Assembly (NCBI GenBank): GCA_036389695.1 | Contig: DASVWG010000020.1 | Span: 1-9,759, forward strand | Length of the DNA stretch: 9,759 nt | Source of the DNA: JALZHR01 sp036389695 | Lineage (GTDB): Bacteria; Acidobacteriota; Blastocatellia; Pyrinomonadales; Pyrinomonadaceae | Direction of reading: 5' to 3' | Shown: positions 1 to 5,932 of the stretch, one piece after another | How the letters are laid out: every line of letters begins with the position of its first letter | Position numbering within the stretch: the stretch's first letter is position 1 | The notes under the pieces: model-generated | What the model was told of the DNA's origin: nothing | Databases searched by the model: none | The model's input: the letters and a program-made list of their open reading frames with translations, nothing else | Translations under genes and position numbers: made by a program

Positions 1-1
1 A

Positions 2-1024
2 ACCGTTCCGACGCGCCCGATTCCGGTTGACCGCGACCGCTCGGTCGCCGGTCTGCTGGAAAAAATGGAAGGCGCGGGCTTCGGCGCGAAACAATTGGCG
101 GAAGCGCACCGCATCTGGCTCGATATGCTGGACGACAATTCGACGATTTATCTGTGCGGTTCGGGAAATCTGATTCCGTCGGGAATGCGCCGCCTGCTGG
201 CTTACGTTATCAAAAACCGTTTCGTCGACGTTCTGGTTTTGTCGGGCACGGTTATTTTTCACGACATTCACGAAACGCTCGGGCGCAATCATTATCAAGC
301 GCATCCATCGATGTCGGACGACGAGCTGGAATCGTCGGAAATTTATCGCATCGGCGATGTTCTGGTCAATCAGGACGAATTTCGCGAAGCCGACGAATGG
401 ATCGGCAGCGTCATCAATCAATTTGAATTATCGCGCCCGTATTCCGTCCGCGAATTTCTGCATCTGCTCGGACGCGAGCTCGCCGAAATCGCGCACGAAG
501 ACGGCATTTTAACCGCCGCCTACAAATCGCGCGTGCCGGTTTTCTGCCCCGATTTGGTCGGCTCTGAGTTAAGCGTCGGCATCGCCCGCGCGCGCTTCGA
601 GAAAAAAATTCAGCTCGTTTTCGACGCGATTCAGGACACGATGGAAATGATGCAGATTACGCAGCGCACGCGCAATTCCGGCATCATCACGCTCGGCAGC
701 ACTTGCAGCCAGAATATGGTCAACGTCGCGGAGCTTTCCGCATATATCACGCGAACCAACGTGCGCGGTCACAAATACGCCGTTTCCGTGACGACCGACG
801 CCTCGCCGCTCGACGTTCGCACGCCGTCCATCTGCGGCAATCACACGCAGGTTTTCGGAAAGCTTCTGAAAAACGCGACGACCGCCTACGTCGCCAGCGA
901 CCCGTCAATCGCCGTGCCGATGCTCGTCACCGCGCTGTCGCAAACCGCCGCCAAATATATGAAAGGTCGCAAGCGTCCGAGCTTTACCTTCGCGGGCAAA
1001 GATTTGGGCATCGATATTCCTTAA
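2..1024 (+). CDS. speY: Deoxyhypusine synthase family protein, SpeY-like (5' partial)
   Basis: The reading frame is open to the left edge, so the true start lies upstream; the first internal Met is at 65. The protein aligns by eye with eukaryotic deoxyhypusine synthase: an N-terminal Rossmann-like segment (CGSGNLIPSGMRRL, then VDVLVLSGTV), a central VPVFCPDLVGSELSVGIAR block corresponding to the DHS PVF-P-DGS region, GIITLG, and a C-terminal VFGKLLKNATTAYVASDPSIAVPML block. Bacteria lack eIF5A; bacterial members of this family (SpeY) are associated with homospermidine synthesis. An agmatinase-family gene follows 81 bp downstream, which supports a polyamine role. Odd point: the human active-site stretch GGGVVKHH, whose Lys329 carries the butylamine imine, aligns with GSTCSQNM here, so the lysine position is Gln (codon 710-712). 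The exact substrate is therefore uncertain. Confidence 0.85.
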   Translation, partial: TVPTRPIPVDRDRSVAGLLEKMEGAGFGAKQLAEAHRIWLDMLDDNSTIYLCGSGNLIPSGMRRLLAYVIKNRFVDVLVLSGTVIFHDIHETLGRNHYQAHPSMSDDELESSEIYRIGDVLVNQDEFREADEWIGSVINQFELSRPYSVREFLHLLGRELAEIAHEDGILTAAYKSRVPVFCPDLVGSELSVGIARARFEKKIQLVFDAIQDTMEMMQITQRTRNSGIITLGSTCSQNMVNVAELSAYITRTNVRGHKYAVSVTTDASPLDVRTPSICGNHTQVFGKLLKNATTAYVASDPSIAVPMLVTALSQTAAKYMKGRKRPSFTFAGKDLGIDIP

Positions 1025-1026
1025 AT

Positions 1027-1100
1027 AGTAAGCAGTGAGCCGTGAGCAGTAAGCAGTTTTGCTTTCTTACTGCTCACGGCTCACTGCTTACCGCTCACTT
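1027..1100. repeat. Heptad-repeat palindrome between speY and speB
   Basis: The left arm is four 7-bp units at 1027-1054 (agtaagc, agtgagc, cgtgagc, agtaagc). The right arm, about 1064-1098, is their reverse complement in matching order plus one extra unit. Folded, this gives a stem of about 28 bp with two mismatches and a short T-rich loop. It fills almost the whole intergenic gap and ends five bases before the speB ATG. It resembles the heptanucleotide STRR elements described in cyanobacteria in period, though not demonstrably in origin. Confidence 0.9.
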
Positions 1101-1105
1101 GCTTT

Positions 1106-2020
1106 ATGTCAGAATCAGCACAACTTCCAATGAATTTCGGCGGCATTGCCGAAGAAGAATTTTGCGGCTTCGAGGCGGCGCGGATTCTCGTTTTGCCGGT
1201 CGCTTACGAGGGCACGGTTTCTTACGGCACCGGCACGGAAGCGGGCGCGATGGCGATTGTCGATGCCTCGCGCAATATGGAGCTTTACGACGAGGAAACC
1301 GACGCCGAAGTTTACAAGCTCGGCATTCACACGCTCGAAGAATTTGCGCCGCGCGAAACGCCCGAAAAGATGATGAACGCGCTTTACGAGCGCACCAAAG
1401 AACTGCTCAAAGCGGATAAATTTCTGTGTATGCTCGGCGGCGAGCATTCCGTCTCCGCGCCCGTTATCCGCGCGCACGCCGAAAAATTTCACAATCTTTC
1501 GATTTTGCAGATTGACGCGCACGCCGACCTGCGCGACGAATACGACGGCACGCCGCATTCGCACGCTTCGATTATGGCGCGCGTCGTCAAAGATTTGCGA
1601 ATTCCGTCCGTGCAGGTCGGCATTCGCTCGATTTCCGCCGATGAAGCGCGCTCTTTGGATTCGGGCTTGCCGACCAGAATTTTCTGGGCGAAAGACATCG
1701 CCGGTCGCACCGATTGGATTGACGACGCGGTCAACTCGCTGACCGAAAACGTCTATCTGACCATCGACATCGACGGGCTCGACCCGAGCCTCGTGCCGAC
1801 GACCGGAACGCCCGAGCCCGGCGGTCTCGGCTGGTATGAAACCCTGACTTTGATACGGAAAATCGCCGCGAAAAAACGCATTATCGGGATGGATTTGGTC
1901 GAATTTTCCAAAACCGACAATTCCGACGCGCCCGCCTTCCTGTGCGCCAAGCTCGTCTATAAATCATTGGCGTATATCTTCCGGAACGAGGCGCCCAGAG
2001 TTCGCGGAAAATCGGCTTAG
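1106..2020 (+). CDS. speB: Agmatinase-family ureohydrolase
   Basis: 304 residues, the usual length for agmatinase, which hydrolyses agmatine to putrescine and urea with a binuclear Mn centre in the cytoplasm. All metal ligands of the family are visible: His114 in GGEHS, Asp137/His139/Asp141 in DAHADLRDEYDG, and Asp221/Asp223 in DIDGLDPS. The substrate-pocket block PTTGTPEPGG follows at about 231-240, and the C-terminal GMDLVEFSKTDN block is intact. It lies 81 bp behind a deoxyhypusine-synthase-like gene, so the pair probably forms a polyamine operon; agmatinase-family members also include guanidinobutyrase and related enzymes, so the substrate is inferred. The ATG at 1106 was chosen because it gives a normal N-terminus. 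No Shine-Dalgarno sequence precedes it, because the repeat hairpin ends at 1100. The Met codon at 1130 is an alternative and is no better preceded. Confidence 0.92.
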   Translation: MSESAQLPMNFGGIAEEEFCGFEAARILVLPVAYEGTVSYGTGTEAGAMAIVDASRNMELYDEETDAEVYKLGIHTLEEFAPRETPEKMMNALYERTKELLKADKFLCMLGGEHSVSAPVIRAHAEKFHNLSILQIDAHADLRDEYDGTPHSHASIMARVVKDLRIPSVQVGIRSISADEARSLDSGLPTRIFWAKDIAGRTDWIDDAVNSLTENVYLTIDIDGLDPSLVPTTGTPEPGGLGWYETLTLIRKIAAKKRIIGMDLVEFSKTDNSDAPAFLCAKLVYKSLAYIFRNEAPRVRGKSA

Positions 2021-2353
2021 CCGCGAAAGAACACGAAAAAAGCACGAAAAGACAGGCAAAAACGCGACAGTGATGGAGCGTGTCTCAACGTTAAACATTG
2101 AAAACGCGAATTTCGTTCAGCGTGTCTCATTGCTAAACTCAGACACGCTCCATCACTGTCGCGTTTCTGCCTCATCATCCAAAGTTTATAAAAAGTTCAT
2201 AAAGATTTGCCGATTTCGCGCGTTTTTTTGAACAAACCCGGCTTGTTTCTCGTAACAAATTCGGTAAATTCAAAAGTAATTCACGCTTTCAAAAATTTCC
2301 GGCTTTGAAGTAAAATTCAGATAGGCTTATTTTGAGAAGGTTGAGAGGTTAAA
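2021..2353. other. Intergenic region between speB and degP
   Basis: 333 bp without a convincing gene. The first 30 bases are a short-period stretch (cgaaag, cacgaaaa, cacgaaaag), the middle is a large inverted repeat described separately, and 2172-2353 is AT-rich. A weak sigma70-like -35 candidate TTGAAG at 2305-2310 has only a poor partner (TTATTT near 2327). The last bases contain the degP ribosome-binding site (gagagg just before 2354). No RNA gene is recognised. Confidence 0.6.
2055..2171. repeat. 117-bp element with 31-bp terminal inverted repeats
   Basis: Bases 2055-2085 and 2141-2171 are reverse complements with a single mismatch over 31 positions. The interior holds a second partial copy of the arm (agcgtgtct at 2119-2127, like 2077-2085), so the right arm could fold with either left copy. 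No ORF or transposase is present and no target duplication is obvious at the flanks. It could be a MITE-like or REP-like element, or a terminator/processing structure between speB and degP. There is no T-tract directly after the stem. Confidence 0.85.
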
Positions 2354-3856
2354 ATGTTCAAACCAGGAAAATTATTTCTAATTTTTACTTTCGTCACGCT
2401 TTCATTTTGCACGCTGTCGGGCTGCAAATGGGGTGCTTCGGAAGAAATTCCGAGTGCGCCGACGCAGATTCAGCCGCAGACGCCGCCGCCCGCGCCCGTC
2501 GTCGGCGACGGCTCGCGGATGACTTATGCGGATGTTGTTGACCGCGTCGCTCCGGCGGTCGTGATGGTCAACGTCGAACAAAGAGTCAAAGTTTCACAGC
2601 AGAAAGAAACTCCATTTCTCGATAATCCCTTTTACAGAGATTTAATTCCCCAGCAGCCGCAACAGCCGCAGCGACCGCAGCGCGGCATCGGTTCGGGCGT
2701 CATCGTCAGCGCGGACGGCACGATTTTGACGAACAATCACGTTATCGAAGGCGCGGACAAAATCCGCATCGAGCTGAACGACAACCGCTCTTATGATGCG
2801 AAAGTCATCGGCACAGACCCTTTGAGCGATTTAGCCGTCGTCAAAATCGAGGCGCAGAATCTGCCCTTTTTAAATCTCGGCAATTCGGACACAGTGCGCG
2901 TCGGCGACATCATTCTCGCCATCGGCAATCCACTCGGCATCGGGCAGACGGTGACGGCTGGCATCATCAGCGCGAAAGGTCGCCGGACGGGCATCAGCGA
3001 CGGCAGTTTTGAGGATTTTCTGCAAATCGACGCGCCGATTAATCGCGGCAATTCCGGCGGCGCGCTGGTTAATTTAAACGGCGAGCTTATCGGCATCAAC
3101 TCGCAGATTCTCTCCGCGCCCGGCAGTTCGGGCGGAAACATCGGCATCGGTTTTTCGATTCCGTCGAATATGGCGAAATCCGTTATGGAACAGCTCGTCA
3201 AAGACGGCAAAGTCCGGCGCGGCAAGCTCGGCGTCAGCATTCAAAATCCGACCGAAGAAATGAAAGAAGCGCTCGGTTTAAAAGATACTAAAGGCGTTCT
3301 GGTCGGCGGCGTCCAATCAGGCAGCGCGGCGGATAAAGCCGGTATCAAGCGCGGCGACATCATCGTCGCTATCAACGGCGAAAAAGTCGAAGACAGCAAC
3401 GTCCTGCGCAATCGCGTCGCCGGAACTCTGCCCGGCACGGAAATCAATCTGACCGTCGTGCGCGACGGCAGCGAACAGCAAATCAGAGCGACCTTAGACG
3501 AATTGAAGGCGGAAAATTCGCCAAACTCGAATTCCGAAGAGGGCGAAAAAGAACCGGAAAAATCGGCTGAAGGCGGCAAGCTCGGGCTGGATTTACAGCC
3601 GCTCACGCCCGATATGGCAAAGCGTCTGAAGCTTCCCGACACGAAAGGCATGCTGATAACGGCGGTTGACCCGAGCGGCGCGGCGGCGGAAAAGGGCGTC
3701 CAGCGCGGCGACGTTCTGCTGGAAGTCAATCGAGAGGAAGTCGAAACGTTTGACGACGTGAAATCCGCGCTCGAAAAATCCGGCGACCGACCGATTCTGC
3801 TTTTGATTTCGCGCGGCGGTCAGACCAGCTACATCACAATCCAGCCGAACCGGTAA
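2354..3856 (+). CDS. degP: Do/DegP-type serine protease, lipoprotein, two PDZ domains
   Basis: 500 residues, the normal size for a Do protease, which degrades or chaperones misfolded envelope proteins. Residues 1-24 form a lipoprotein signal ending in the lipobox LSGC (Cys24), so the enzyme is probably membrane-anchored on the outer side of the inner membrane or in the outer membrane. The trypsin-like domain spans about 55-280, with the catalytic triad His129 (TNNHVIEGA), Asp159 (DPLSDLAVV) and Ser234 (RGNSGGALV). PDZ1 spans about 285-380 and PDZ2 about 405-497, joined by a charged Glu/Ser/Lys linker. A Gln/Pro stretch (QQPQQPQRPQR, about 100-110) occupies the position of the regulatory LA loop. 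The start is supported by a purine-rich gagagg about 7-12 bases upstream. A strong intrinsic terminator follows. Confidence 0.95.
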   Translation: MFKPGKLFLIFTFVTLSFCTLSGCKWGASEEIPSAPTQIQPQTPPPAPVVGDGSRMTYADVVDRVAPAVVMVNVEQRVKVSQQKETPFLDNPFYRDLIPQQPQQPQRPQRGIGSGVIVSADGTILTNNHVIEGADKIRIELNDNRSYDAKVIGTDPLSDLAVVKIEAQNLPFLNLGNSDTVRVGDIILAIGNPLGIGQTVTAGIISAKGRRTGISDGSFEDFLQIDAPINRGNSGGALVNLNGELIGINSQILSAPGSSGGNIGIGFSIPSNMAKSVMEQLVKDGKVRRGKLGVSIQNPTEEMKEALGLKDTKGVLVGGVQSGSAADKAGIKRGDIIVAINGEKVEDSNVLRNRVAGTLPGTEINLTVVRDGSEQQIRATLDELKAENSPNSNSEEGEKEPEKSAEGGKLGLDLQPLTPDMAKRLKLPDTKGMLITAVDPSGAAAEKGVQRGDVLLEVNREEVETFDDVKSALEKSGDRPILLLISRGGQTSYITIQPNR

Positions 3857-3883
3857 GTTTTTTTCGGCGGCGGCAGAAAAACG

Positions 3884-3925
3884 AGTTAAGAGTCGAATAA
3901 TATGTTTGACTCTTAACTTTTTTTT
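3884..3925 (+). terminator. Rho-independent terminator after degP
   Basis: The stem gttaagagtc (3885-3894) pairs perfectly with gactcttaac (3908-3917), and an extra A-T pair extends it. It is followed at once by eight T residues (3918-3925). It lies 28 bp after the degP stop and separates degP from the membrane-protein gene. Confidence 0.88.
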
Positions 3926-3949
3926 GACTTTGTGTTACAAGGTTAAGCC

Positions 3950-4477
3950 ATGTGGACAAAAATTTATCTGATTTTTTTCGCCGTTGCGTTTCTGACAATG
4001 GGCGTTTTGACCTATCTTTCCTACGCGCAATTGCAAAGCATCGGTTTTGCGCCCAGTATTATCGCCGGAAATTTTCTTTCTTACGCCGGCACTTACTGGA
4101 CAGTTTTCTGGATTTTCTCGCTCGCCCTTTTGATTCTGGCAAACGTCGTTTTGTGGCTCAACCGCCGCGCCTGGGCTTTGTGGCTGACGCTTTTGTTTTT
4201 CTCGATTTTCGTTCTGCTCAGAACCTGGTGGCTCAACGAAGTTTACGTCAACTACACGAAACAAAATAATTTAACGGCGGAAACTCTTTTCGGCTTCGGC
4301 ATCCTCGGCGTCTTACTCTGTATAATTGCCGCCGTCGGTATTTTCTTCAATCAATTTCTCGTTTTGCGTATGCGCGACCGCATTCACAGCGTCGATAAAA
4401 CTGCGATTGCTGAAATTAATGAACCTGAAATTGCCGAAATTAATGAAGAAAAGCAGGCTATCGAGGATAAGGCGTAA
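3950..4477 (+). CDS. Four-helix integral membrane protein, unknown function
   Basis: 175 residues; family not recognised. Hydrophobic segments at about 4-24, 49-70, 73-93 and 112-134 predict four transmembrane helices. The acidic C-terminal tail, about 150-175, contains the hexapeptide IAEINE twice in near-tandem. The start ATG is preceded by aagg at a good distance. It lies just after the degP terminator, so it is probably transcribed from its own promoter or by read-through. The endonuclease gene starts 17 bp downstream, so co-transcription is likely. Confidence 0.8.
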   Translation: MWTKIYLIFFAVAFLTMGVLTYLSYAQLQSIGFAPSIIAGNFLSYAGTYWTVFWIFSLALLILANVVLWLNRRAWALWLTLLFFSIFVLLRTWWLNEVYVNYTKQNNLTAETLFGFGILGVLLCIIAAVGIFFNQFLVLRMRDRIHSVDKTAIAEINEPEIAEINEEKQAIEDKA

Positions 4478-4494
4478 AAAATAAAATTTTCCGC

Positions 4495-5145
4495 ATGAGA
4501 ATAGTCTACTGCCAAAACTGTAATCGACAAACGACCAAATCAGTCGGCAGATATAATGAGTCAATCAAGAACGGCTGGAATTTTTTTTGTTCTATCAAAT
4601 GCCGCTACGCTTATAAAGAAAAAGGCAGAGAATTTAAATGCGCCTCGTGTTCTGAGATTATTAGGAAAACTCCAGCTCAAATAAGACAGACTAAAACAAA
4701 CGTTTTTTGCTCAAAATCCTGCGCCGCCAGCTACAATAACCGTCATAAACAAACCGGAACAAGACGCTCAAAACTCGAAAATTATTTGGAGCAAAAGCTG
4801 AAAATAGATTTTCCTTTTCTCAATTTTTTGTGTAATGCGAGAAAACCCATCGGGTTGGAGTTAGATTTTTATTTTCCTGATTTAAATTTGGCAATTGAGT
4901 ATAACGGAATTCTGCATTACAAACCGATTTACGGATTTGGAAAATTAAAACGTATTCAGGAGATTGACCGGGAAAAAGAGGAAAGATGTCGCCAGGCAGG
5001 AATTAAATTATACGTTATAGACGTTTCCGATGAGCCTCATTTATCGCAAAGCGTAAAAGAAAATCATTGGAAAACGGTTAAGGAATTAGTCACTTCCAGA
5101 GAGAAGCGTGCAGGTCACACCAACGAGCAGGTTTCCTTTTTGTGA
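4495..5145 (+). CDS. Cys-rich Vsr/DUF559-like endonuclease, probable free-standing homing nuclease
   Basis: 216 residues. The N-terminal half has two zinc-binding-type Cys modules: Cys6/Cys9 with Cys32/Cys36, then Cys49/Cys52 with Cys72/Cys76. The C-terminal half (about 92-180) resembles the PD-(D/E)xK/Vsr fold: SKLENYLEQ (Glu95), ELDFYFPDLNLAIEYNG (Asp124, Glu135), His141, and a terminal strand IKLYVIDV after a helix rich in Glu/Arg. These are hallmarks of small stand-alone nucleases such as DUF559 and homing-type enzymes; the exact subfamily is uncertain. The coding sequence is visibly richer in AT than degP or speB, consistent with later acquisition. No clear Shine-Dalgarno precedes the ATG. 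It ends three bases before the 3' end of the convergent tRNA-Pro(GGG). Confidence 0.8.
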   Translation: MRIVYCQNCNRQTTKSVGRYNESIKNGWNFFCSIKCRYAYKEKGREFKCASCSEIIRKTPAQIRQTKTNVFCSKSCAASYNNRHKQTGTRRSKLENYLEQKLKIDFPFLNFLCNARKPIGLELDFYFPDLNLAIEYNGILHYKPIYGFGKLKRIQEIDREKEERCRQAGIKLYVIDVSDEPHLSQSVKENHWKTVKELVTSREKRAGHTNEQVSFL

Positions 5146-5148
5146 CCC

Positions 5149-5222
5149 TCGGGACGACCTGATTTGAACAGGCGACCTTTCGCACCCCAAGCGAACGCGC
5201 TACCAGGCTGCGCTACGTCCCG
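5149..5222 (-). tRNA. tRNA-Pro(GGG)
   Basis: Minus-strand cloverleaf: the acceptor cgggacg (5' end at 5222) pairs with cgtcccg. The D arm is canonical with a GG, the anticodon stem ttcgc/gcgaa encloses the loop ttGGGgt, and the T arm has the loop ttcaaat. C1-G72, A73 and G37 match proline identity. No CCA is encoded. The MerR gene lies just upstream on the same strand. This is the most canonical tRNA in the window. Confidence 0.95.
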
Positions 5223-5237
5223 TCAGGTTAATAAACT

Positions 5238-5266
5238 AGAGTAAAAACCAAATTGCAATTTGTCAA
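5238..5266 (-). promoter_or_regulatory. Promoter of tRNA-Pro(GGG)
   Basis: Read on the minus strand, TTGACA (5266-5261), a 17-nt spacer and TACTCT (5243-5238). The predicted start is about 9 nt before the mature tRNA 5' end, typical of a stable-RNA promoter. The -35 is perfect and the -10 only partial. Confidence 0.6.
5249..5262. promoter_or_regulatory. 14-bp perfect palindrome in the tRNA-Pro promoter
   Basis: caaattgcaatttg is its own reverse complement. It starts six bases beyond the MerR stop codon and overlaps the -35 edge and spacer of the tRNA-Pro promoter. Its core TTGCAATT also occurs in the merR promoter dyad, which suggests a common operator. The protein that binds it is unknown. 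Confidence 0.6.
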
Positions 5267-5268
5267 AC

Positions 5269-5814
5269 TCAGTATTTTCTCAGATGAAAATTTTCGTCCG
5301 CCGTCTGGCTGACTTTTAGCATCTCGCGCAGCTCTAACAGCTGCGAGGCGAGCGATTTCAAGGCTTCGCGGCGTTCGGAATTCAGTTCGATCGACTCTTC
5401 GACGGGCGCGAAATTTTTCGCTGTGGCGGTTTCTTCAAATTCTTCTTCAAACGGCTCGTCTTCAAAATCTTCTTCGGCGGGCGCGGGCGTCTGGACGGGT
5501 TGAATATAAGCTTCGCGCGGCTCGTTCGGATGAACGATTTTCAGACGACTCTGCTCGCGCAGCTCGGTCTGCAATTTCTTTTTCGCGCCGGCAATCGTGA
5601 AAAGCTCGTCGTAAAGAAGCTCTTTGATGCGCAATGCGATTTCGACGTCGCGGCGGCGATAAGTCCTTTGTCCCGAACGATTTTTTTGCGGGGAAAGCAT
5701 CGGAAATTCCGTTTCCCAATAGCGCAGAACGTGCGCCTGCACGCCGACTAAATCGCAGACTTCCCCGATTTTGAAGAAAATTTTTTCCGGTATGACGGTC
5801 GCTGGATAACCCAT
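5269..5814 (-). CDS. MerR-family transcriptional regulator
   Basis: 181 residues. The N-terminal winged helix-turn-helix of the MerR family spans about 12-80: KIGEVCDLVGVQAHVLRYWETEFP, then RSGQRTYRRRDVEIALRIKELL, then FTIAGAKKKL. The middle is a low-complexity acidic linker (about 110-140) and the C-terminus an amphipathic helix (about 148-170) probably used for dimerisation. No metal-binding Cys set is seen, so it is not a classic metal sensor. The ATG at 5814 is supported by gagg seven bases upstream. The gene precedes tRNA-Pro on the same strand, an arrangement recurrent in several bacterial groups near ihfA-type loci. It is divergent from thiL. A dyad over its own promoter suggests autoregulation. 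Confidence 0.9.
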   Translation of the reverse strand: MGYPATVIPEKIFFKIGEVCDLVGVQAHVLRYWETEFPMLSPQKNRSGQRTYRRRDVEIALRIKELLYDELFTIAGAKKKLQTELREQSRLKIVHPNEPREAYIQPVQTPAPAEEDFEDEPFEEEFEETATAKNFAPVEESIELNSERREALKSLASQLLELREMLKVSQTADENFHLRKY

Positions 5815-5845
5815 AAATGCCTCGCTGCTAGAAAATGCTGTCGCT

Positions 5846-5865
5846 GCAATTCTAATCCGAATTGC
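5846..5865. promoter_or_regulatory. Dyad operator over the merR promoter
   Basis: gcaattc, a 6-nt spacer and gaattgc form a perfect 7-bp dyad. It overlaps the -10 and spacer of the merR promoter, where MerR-family proteins commonly bind. It shares TTGCAATT with the palindrome before tRNA-Pro. The binding protein is inferred, not shown. Confidence 0.6.
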
Positions 5866-5878
5866 AAACGCTAGTCAA
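5849..5878 (-). promoter_or_regulatory. Promoter of the MerR gene
   Basis: On the minus strand, TTGACT (5878-5873), an 18-nt spacer and TAGAAT (5854-5849), both close to the sigma70 consensus. The start codon lies about 30 bp beyond. Confidence 0.65.
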
Positions 5879-5886
5879 TACAATTA

Positions 5887-5919
5887 TTTAGCTTTGAGCA
5901 TTTCGCGTTTAGCTTTAAG
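5887..5919 (+). repeat. 12-bp direct repeat before thiL
   Basis: tttagctttgag at 5887-5898 recurs as tttagctttaag at 5908-5919, a period of 21 bp or two helical turns. It may be a regulatory pair or chance. A weak thiL promoter candidate (TTGAGC 5894-5899, TAAGAT 5916-5921) overlaps it. Confidence 0.45.
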
Positions 5920-5932
5920 ATTAATACGAGAC

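Noticed and set aside
2791..3240. Long minus-strand ORF within degP
   Set aside because: It is a shadow frame of a well-supported protease gene with Ser/Pro/Leu-rich noise.
5894..5932. TTG start for thiL adding 13 residues
   Set aside because: It lacks a ribosome-binding site, overlaps the promoter candidate, and lengthens the N-terminus beyond the family's usual start.
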